DNA of 64,000 nt from Archangiaceae bacterium (GTDB lineage Bacteria > Myxococcota > Myxococcia > Myxococcales > Myxococcaceae): NCBI GenBank assembly GCA_016714225.1, contig JADJNS010000036.1, positions 1 to 64,000 on the forward strand, in the 5' to 3' direction. Shown piece after piece: positions 59,108-64,000 of this stretch. The notes below the pieces were generated by a model. That model did not search any database. It saw only the letters and a program-made list of their open reading frames with translations, and was not told the origin of the DNA. The stretch's first letter is position 1, and each line of letters opens with the position of its first letter. Made by a program: the position numbers and the translations under genes.

Positions 59108-59447
59108 GATTGGAGCTTCGGCTTGAAGCTGGTAGCCCTGTCGGTCGCAGCATGCAAGCCGCAGCGGCGAGGGGTCGGTCACCGTTCGGTGCAGCCCGCG
59201 ACGGGGGCCCCGGTTACGAATCGGTCACACCCACCTCGACTTCGACCCGAGGCGCGAAGCCTGCGTACTCACTCGTGGTCGGCGGTGCCCGTCGTTACCT
59301 GATCGGATCAACCGGCGCGCGCGGCGTTACCGGGGGGCCACGAAACCGCCGCTGCCTAGGGCTCGGGCTCCTCTGCACCTCGCGGTGGCTCGGCGCGTGC
59401 TCGGGGCCGGGCGCTGATCAACCGCAGCATGAGCAGGAGGGAAGAAA
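59108..59447. other. 340-bp intergenic region between fabF and the DUF2071 unit
   Basis: Divergent promoter region without coding sense. Visible: a TGATC-G-GATCA dyad near 59300 and two GTTACC copies (near 59294 and 59329); no confident sigma-70 or sigma-54 match. Confidence 0.4.
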
Positions 59448-59495
59448 ATGAAGAACGAGCTGAAGCCCGTCGCCCACCCGGGGGGGCGCTCATGA
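59448..59495 (+). CDS. 15-residue leader ORF, or 5' end of the DUF2071 gene
   Basis: An excellent AGGAGGG ribosome-binding site precedes ATG 59448, which opens MKNELKPVAHPGGRS and stops at TGA overlapping the ATG of the next gene (ATGA). This could be a coupled leader peptide. Alternatively, one more G in the seven-G run at 59480-59486 would fuse it in frame to the DUF2071 protein, making it that protein's true N-terminus. Confidence 0.45.
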   Translation: MKNELKPVAHPGGRS

Positions 59496-60283
59496 CCATC
59501 GCTACGCCGTTCACCCGCCTTCGCGCAGCAGCGCCGGCTCCCGTGCCGGTGACCATCGACCGGCTCGCCCCGCTGGCCCGGCCCGCCGGGCAGGCGGTCG
59601 GCTTTCAGCGCTGGCAGTCGGTGCTGTTCGCGCACTGGGCGTTGCCGCCCGACACGATTCGCCCGCTGGTGCCCGAGCGGCTGAGCCTCGACACCTTCGC
59701 CGGGTGGGCCTACGTCAGCGCCACGCTGTTCACGGTGACCGATGCGCGGCTGCGCCGGCACTCGTGGTTCCCCGCCATGCCCAGCCACCACGAGCTGAGC
59801 CTGCGCACCTACGTGCACCTCGACGGCGAGGCGCCGGGGCTGTGGTTCTTCAGCACCGACGCCACCAGCCTCACCGCCTGCGCGCTCGCGCGCGGCGCGC
59901 TGCAGCTGCCGTATCACTGGTGCCAGGCCACTCGCCGGCAGCACGGCGATGACCACCGCTTCGAGGCGACCCGGGTGCAGCTGGGTCGGCCACCGCCGCG
60001 CCTCTCGACCGAGTGGAAGCCGATGGGAGCGCCGCTCGAGACGCCGCCCGGCTCGCTCGAGCACTTCCTCACCCAGCGGCACTACACGTACGCCAGGGCG
60101 GCGATGGGCAAGCTGTGGCGCCAGCAGCTGCACCACGGGCCGTGGCACCTGTTCCGCGCGCAGGTCAGCGAGCTGAAGCAGAACCTCGACGAGCTGCTCA
60201 ACCTGCCGTTTCTCTCGCGACGACCGCAGGCGTACTACTCGCCGGGCGTCGACGTTGAGCACTTCGGCCAGCAGCTGGTGTGA
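59492..60283 (+). CDS. DUF2071 (YqjF-like) protein
   Basis: A 263-residue protein of the DUF2071 family: FQRWQSVLFAHWALPPDTIRPLVPERLSLDTFAGWAYVSATLFTVTDARLR, LSLRTYVHLDGEAPGLWFFSTDATSLTACALARGALQLPYHWCQATRRQ, and HFLTQRHYTYARAAMGKLWRQQLHHGPWHLFRAQV. The family resembles the acetoacetate decarboxylase fold and has no established function. ATG 59492 lacks its own ribosome-binding site and depends on the overlapping ORF at 59448, or the true start is there. A strong terminator follows. Confidence 0.85.
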   Translation: MTIATPFTRLRAAAPAPVPVTIDRLAPLARPAGQAVGFQRWQSVLFAHWALPPDTIRPLVPERLSLDTFAGWAYVSATLFTVTDARLRRHSWFPAMPSHHELSLRTYVHLDGEAPGLWFFSTDATSLTACALARGALQLPYHWCQATRRQHGDDHRFEATRVQLGRPPPRLSTEWKPMGAPLETPPGSLEHFLTQRHYTYARAAMGKLWRQQLHHGPWHLFRAQVSELKQNLDELLNLPFLSRRPQAYYSPGVDVEHFGQQLV

Positions 60284-60336
60284 GCGTGGCGGGCTTCGCC
60301 GCGCGACTGAAGTAGACCAGGCAGCAGTCGTGCGGG

Positions 60337-60375
60337 CGCCTGCGCTGACGTGCTTTGAAGCGCAGGCGTTTTCTT
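60337..60375 (+). terminator. intrinsic terminator after the DUF2071 gene
   Basis: CGCCTGCGC (60337-60345) pairs perfectly with GCGCAGGCG (60360-60368), followed by TTTTCTT. It ends at the stop codon of the convergent AI-2E gene. Confidence 0.75.
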
Positions 60376-61604
60376 CAGCCGGCGGGCTTCTCGGCGATCT
60401 CTTTACCGGTCGCCGGCGCGGCGGGCTCGACCACCGGGGGCGCAGGTCGCAACGCCGCCGGAGCCACGGGTGCCGGCGCGGGCGGAGAAACGCTGGGCCG
60501 CGGCTCGGGCAGCCCTTCGCGCTCTTTCGCCACCTCGTCGGCGTAGCGAATCAGCGCCACCACCAGGGTGAGAATGAGCGGGCCCACGAACAGGCCGACG
60601 GTGCCGAACGCGCCGAGGCCGCCGAGCACTCCGGCGAACACCAGCAGGGTGGGCGCACCCGAGCGGCCCGAGATGAGCAGCGGGCGCAAGATGTTGTCGA
60701 CCATCGACACCACCAGCACGCCCCACAGCAGCATGAAGACGCCCCAGCCGGTGTGACCCTGGGCGAAGAGCGCGAGGGCGCCGGGCAACCAGACCAGCGC
60801 GGTGCCCACGAAGGGTATCGGTGAGGCGATCATCGCCAGCACGCCGAAGACGATGGCCGAGGGCAGCCCGGCCATCGCGAAGCCGATACCGGTGAGAATG
60901 CCCTGCACCCCGGCGGTGAGCAGCGTGCCGAGCACCACCGCCTGCGCGGTGTTCGAGAGCGTCTCGAACAGCTGGTGCCGGCGGTTGCTCGGCATGGGAA
61001 TCAGGTGCGCGACGGTGTCGATGGCCTTCTCACCGTCGCGCAAGAAGAAGAAGAGAAACACCACCACGAAGAAGAAGTTGCCCACCACGCCGAGCGCGCC
61101 GACGAAGAAGCTGCCGCTGGCCTGCACCAGGAACTGAATGGTGCGCTCGGCGCCGGCGGTGGCCCAGTCGATGACCTGCTCCGACTGCACGCCCGCGACG
61201 TCTTGCATGCGCTCGACCCACGCCTTGACGATGGGCAGCGCCATCACGTCGGGCAGCCCCTCGATGTGGCGCAGGCTCGCGGCGTTCTGAATGCGGCCCA
61301 GCAGCTGGCTCGCCTGCCGGGTGAACAGCGTGGCGAGCAGGCCCGCGGGCACGATGATGCCGAGCGCCCCGCCGAACGAGATGATGGCCGACGAGGCCGA
61401 GGGCCGGTTGTTGAGCCGGCGGGTGAGCTGCCGGTGCAGCGGCTGCAAAATCGCGCCGAGCAGCGCCGCCCAGATGACCTGGCTCAAGAACGGCTGGAGG
61501 ACGCGGAAGAAGAGGTAGCCGACGACCGCGGCGGTCACCAGCCCGAAGGTGCGCGCGTAAAAGCGCGAATGCACGATGTGGTGGGCGGGCTCTTTGTCCG
61601 ACAT
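60375..61604 (-). CDS. AI-2E-family permease (second copy)
   Basis: A 409-residue inner-membrane protein of the AI-2E/PerM family: N-terminal membrane pair (TFGLVTAAVVGYLFFRVLQPFLSQVIWAALLGAIL), soluble loop (RHIEGLPDVMALPIVKAWVERMQDVAG), helix bundle with FFFVVVFLFFFLRDGEKA, VLAMIASPIPFVGTALVWLPGALAL and DNILRPLLISGRSGAPTLLVFAGVLGGL. It ends in a Pro/Ala-rich tail and lacks the Rossmann-like extension of the first copy (1899-3656). Transported substrate unknown. A bidirectional hairpin lies at its 3' end. Confidence 0.88.
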   Translation of the reverse strand: MSDKEPAHHIVHSRFYARTFGLVTAAVVGYLFFRVLQPFLSQVIWAALLGAILQPLHRQLTRRLNNRPSASSAIISFGGALGIIVPAGLLATLFTRQASQLLGRIQNAASLRHIEGLPDVMALPIVKAWVERMQDVAGVQSEQVIDWATAGAERTIQFLVQASGSFFVGALGVVGNFFFVVVFLFFFLRDGEKAIDTVAHLIPMPSNRRHQLFETLSNTAQAVVLGTLLTAGVQGILTGIGFAMAGLPSAIVFGVLAMIASPIPFVGTALVWLPGALALFAQGHTGWGVFMLLWGVLVVSMVDNILRPLLISGRSGAPTLLVFAGVLGGLGAFGTVGLFVGPLILTLVVALIRYADEVAKEREGLPEPRPSVSPPAPAPVAPAALRPAPPVVEPAAPATGKEIAEKPAG

Positions 61605-61659
61605 CTGCTCGGTATCCTACCTGGAGATCTTCTCCGGCCACCGCGCGTTGAGAGACTTC

Positions 61660-61977
61660 ATGCTCAGCACGCTCATGGTGACCGCGGTTCTGGCTTGCAA
61701 GCCGTACCTCCCGCCGCGGCCCGTCGCGCCGCCGCCCGAGGTGACGGTGGCCTGCGAAGGCCTCGACCAGGTGCGCAGGAGCCTCGAGGGCGCCGAGCTC
61801 TCGCGCGCGCGCTTTTCGCCTGCCTGCTCGTTCGCGCGCTGCGAGGGGGGCGACCTGGTGCGCCGCGATTCGCGCGGGGTCGAGTGGGTGCGCTGGGCGC
61901 TCGCGCCTTCGTGCGCGCCGCCGCCGGTGAAGCTGACCCGAGAGGCCACGGTGCGCTTCGGCCTGAGCTCGCGCTAG
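61660..61977 (+). CDS. small putative lipoprotein
   Basis: A 105-residue protein starting MLSTLMVTAVLACKP (short lipoprotein signal with VLAC), then Pro-rich linker and a domain with four more Cys (VACEGLDQV, SPACSFARCEGG, APSCAPP), likely disulfide-bonded. No family recognised. The stop shares CTAG with the convergent gene's stop (4-bp overlap). Confidence 0.55.
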   Translation: MLSTLMVTAVLACKPYLPPRPVAPPPEVTVACEGLDQVRRSLEGAELSRARFSPACSFARCEGGDLVRRDSRGVEWVRWALAPSCAPPPVKLTREATVRFGLSSR

Positions 61978-62603
61978 CGCATCAGCAGGGTCGCCGGGCC
62001 CTCTTTGCAGCTCACCGCGACCGAGGTCGGGTTGTCGGAGAAGTCGGTGCGCGAGAAGCTCGACTTGCCGATCGCCTCGTGGTCGCCGGCCCGCAGCATC
62101 ACCATGCGCGCGGTGGCGTTCATCGGCACCATCGTCACGCGGCAGTCGTGCCACGCGAACTCGTTCTCGTTGAAGACCTGGAGCACCGTCCACGGCCCGG
62201 CGCCCCAGTAGCGGGCGTAGCCCTTGAGCGCGCCCACGGGCCCCGCCTTCTCGGCCGCCCGGTCGTCCGCCCCAGGAGGAGGCGGGGGCGGGGGCGGAGG
62301 AGGCGGCGGCGACGGCGACGGCGGGGCCCCGGGCTTGCCAGAGAGCGACACGTACCTCGGCACCTTGGCGGCGCGCGCGGCCTCGTCGAGGCTGAGGCGC
62401 GCGAGCTGGGGCCAGACCTCCATCACCGTGCCGGTGCCGAGCTTCTTGCCGTCTTTGGCGACGATGGTCACCGCGGTGCCGCGGCTCAAGCCCGCGTCGC
62501 TGCCCGCGCGCGCGTACGTCTCACCCTTGTCGACGAAGAGCTCGACGTCTTGGGCGAAGCACTCGACCGACCACAACATCACCACCACGCGCAGCAGTCT
62601 CAT
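61974..62603 (-). CDS. exported protein with polyproline linker
   Basis: A 209-residue protein with signal peptide (MRLLRVVVMLWSVECFAQ), an N-domain with SH3-like spacing (VELFVDKGETYARAGSDAGLSRGTAVTIVAKDGKKLGTGTVMEVWPQLARLSLDE), a PSPSPP linker with about 12 consecutive Pro, and a C-domain (YARYWGAGPWTVLQVFNENEFAWHDCRVTMVPMNATARMVMLRAGDHEAIGKSSFSRT). No known family recognised. The Pro run probably stalls ribosomes unless EF-P acts. Function unknown. Confidence 0.65.
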   Translation of the reverse strand: MRLLRVVVMLWSVECFAQDVELFVDKGETYARAGSDAGLSRGTAVTIVAKDGKKLGTGTVMEVWPQLARLSLDEAARAAKVPRYVSLSGKPGAPPSPSPPPPPPPPPPPPGADDRAAEKAGPVGALKGYARYWGAGPWTVLQVFNENEFAWHDCRVTMVPMNATARMVMLRAGDHEAIGKSSFSRTDFSDNPTSVAVSCKEGPATLLMR

Positions 62604-62663
62604 GAGGCCGCAAGCTTACCGGCCGAGCGCCACGTCACCGCCACGAAAAAAAAAGGGGCCCGG

Positions 62664-64000
62664 TCAGCGACCGTAGAGCCAGACGCTCTCGGTCGCGCAG
62701 ACCACCTTCTCGCGGGGCGCGCCGTAGCGCTCGAGCAGCTTCGCCTCTTCGAGCCCGGTGGTGACGATGAAGTCATAGGGGGCGCCCGGCGGGTACCAGG
62801 CCCTGCTGTTGATCCAGTGCAGGGGCGCTCCCGAGGGCTCGACCTGCACCACCTCGAGCCCGGTGCGCGACATGAGGCTGAGCGGCTTGGCGCGCCAGTA
62901 GTCGGCCAGCCCGCGGCTCAGGCGGCGCTCGGGCGCGAGGCGGTCGAGACAGTCGACCAGCGGCGAGCTCCAGCGGGTGACCGGGCGCTCGAACGGGCCG
63001 TGCAGCCGCGCCACCGCCACCCCCAGCGCCGCGGCCACCGCGACCGGCGCCGCCCACCTCGCCCGCTCGGGCACGCCGAGGCACGCCACCAGCGGCGGCA
63101 CGAAGAGCGGCCCGGCCAGGTACCGCACCGACCAGGCGTCTTCGTACGCGCCGGTCACTGCGAGCGCGAGCACGGTGAAGGCCATCATCGCGAGCGTGAA
63201 GGCGAGCTCGAGCCGGCCCCGGCGGCGCAGCGTGAGCGCGAGGCCCAGGTTCGCCACCAGCAGCAGCCCCGCGGTCTGCCAGAGCCGCTCGAGCGTCGCC
63301 GGCGCGGCGTCGAGGTGCAGCGACCACGGCGGCGGCACGCGGAAGCGCAGGTAGAGCAGCGGGGGCAACGCCCAGCCCACCAGCGGCGCGACCACCGCGG
63401 CCGCAGCGCCCAGGCGCCGGTGCGGTGAAGGGTTGAGTGCCAGCAGCGCCACGCCCATCGGCGCCGCGAAGTAGAGCAGGAACAGCGCGTCGGAGGCCGC
63501 GGCGGCACCGCTCAACAGCGCGAGCAGCGCCGCGGTGGCGCGCGCGCCGTCGCGCAGCAGCCGAAGCGTCGCGGCGAGGGCCAGCACCGTCGCCACTGCT
63601 GCGCCGAGGTGATGCGCGCTCACCAGCAGGTAGATGCCGAGGGGAAAGAGGCCCAGCGCGAAGGCCAGCAGCAGCGCCGCCGGCACCAGCACCGCGGCCG
63701 CCTGCGCCGCGACGGGCCCGCGCGCTTCGCGCACCACCCACTGGGCTCCCAGCGCCAGCAGCGCCACCTGCGACACGGCCTGCGCGACGATGGCGAGCCT
63801 GAAGTCTCGCAGCACCGTGTTCCACCCGAAGGCCAGCGCGAGGTCGGGGAAGAAGTACGGCGCCGGGGGCAGCTTCCAGTCGACCCAGCGGCCGCCGTGC
63901 AGCACCACGTCGCGGTACAGCGACGGCAGGTAAAGCGCGTCGGCCTGAAAGAGCAGGTCGGGCGGCGGCGAGCCGCTGGCCATGGCGATGAACACCACGC
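62664..64000 (-). CDS. polytopic membrane protein, N-terminus beyond the window
   Basis: At least 444 residues with about nine to ten hydrophobic segments and an early FPDLALAFGWNTVL, then a soluble C-terminus (VTRWSSPLVDCLDRLAPERRLSRGLADYWRAKPLSLMSRTGLEVVQVEPSGAPLHWINSRAWYPPGAPYDFIVTTGLEEAKLLERYGAPREKVVCATESVWLYGR). Layout and the DLLFQADALYLPSLYRDVV segment near the start recall GT-C-type glycosyltransferases with an acidic first loop, but no diagnostic motif is certain. The frame runs off the right edge; GTG 63998 is only the first in-frame start inside the window. Possible alternative: an uncharacterised membrane enzyme of polysaccharide or lipid synthesis. Confidence 0.65.
   Translation of the reverse strand, partial: VVFIAMASGSPPPDLLFQADALYLPSLYRDVVLHGGRWVDWKLPPAPYFFPDLALAFGWNTVLRDFRLAIVAQAVSQVALLALGAQWVVREARGPVAAQAAAVLVPAALLLAFALGLFPLGIYLLVSAHHLGAAVATVLALAATLRLLRDGARATAALLALLSGAAAASDALFLLYFAAPMGVALLALNPSPHRRLGAAAAVVAPLVGWALPPLLYLRFRVPPPWSLHLDAAPATLERLWQTAGLLLVANLGLALTLRRRGRLELAFTLAMMAFTVLALAVTGAYEDAWSVRYLAGPLFVPPLVACLGVPERARWAAPVAVAAALGVAVARLHGPFERPVTRWSSPLVDCLDRLAPERRLSRGLADYWRAKPLSLMSRTGLEVVQVEPSGAPLHWINSRAWYPPGAPYDFIVTTGLEEAKLLERYGAPREKVVCATESVWLYGR

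Overview
The window looks like a chromosomal segment of a GC-rich member of the Myxococcota. This is inferred from the very high G+C content, several Ser/Thr protein kinases (two with PEGA-type C-termini), sigma-54 activators (one with an FHA domain), a TIGR02996-type protein, an AgmX/PglI-like domain, and secreted lipoproteins with Asp-Ala-Gly or Gly-rich linkers. No tRNA, rRNA, CRISPR array, transposase, integrase or phage gene was seen. At least five genes are interrupted by apparent single-base frameshifts (near 4075, 8508, 9090, 12263 and 22060) with coherent protein on both sides, so either local sequence errors or recent decay is likely.

Layout. 0-2 kb: end of a GGDEF protein, a DUF3494 (ice-binding-like) lipoprotein and two small exported proteins. 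1.9-10.3 kb: an AI-2E-type permease, a broken XylR/DmpR-like sigma-54 activator, and divergent from it an operon GlsB-type membrane protein / pirin-like / patatin-like lipase with a candidate sigma-54 promoter and an upstream inverted repeat; then a sensor histidine kinase. 10.3-16.8 kb: a discoidin/beta-helix lipoprotein, a PEGA kinase divergent from a TPR-like membrane protein plus an FHA sigma-54 activator, a malectin-like lipoprotein, and a compact promoter-palindrome-ORF-terminator unit. 16.8-20.7 kb: an operon of a SulP transporter fused to a CcmM-like gamma-carbonic anhydrase and two SPFH (band 7) membrane proteins. 20.8-28.7 kb: GST, a broken lipoprotein, a di-heme cytochrome, a SLOG-like protein and, divergent from it, a 1284-residue topoisomerase III-RecQ-HRDC fusion; then a GNAT acetyltransferase.

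28.8-36.9 kb: a Cys-rich lipoprotein, a PEGA kinase divergent from an ECF sigma factor that overlaps a composite anti-sigma-like/DsbA gene, a GNAT-like protein, a pentapeptide-repeat protein and an AraC regulator. 36.9-38.1 kb: a gene-free stretch full of direct and inverted repeats. 38.1-45.5 kb: PilZ-like protein, rhomboid protease, ceramidase-like enzyme, a TIGR02996/pseudokinase protein, TatD-like hydrolase and gamma-glutamyltransferase. 45.6-49.4 kb: a PilZ gene behind a consensus sigma-54 promoter, then glmU-glmS. 49.4-64 kb: a 1256-residue kinase-ATPase-TPR regulator, a serine beta-lactamase-fold lipoprotein, a murein endopeptidase with LysM, a di-heme cytochrome, a hemerythrin, FabF, a DUF2071 protein with a possible coupled leader ORF, a second AI-2E permease, small exported proteins and a membrane protein cut by the window edge.

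The strongest candidates for new biology are the SulP/gamma-CA/SPFH operon (a possible membrane-microdomain bicarbonate or CO2 device), the single-chain RecQ-topoisomerase III 'dissolvasome', and the ECF sigma/anti-sigma-DsbA fusion (a possible thiol-sensing envelope switch).
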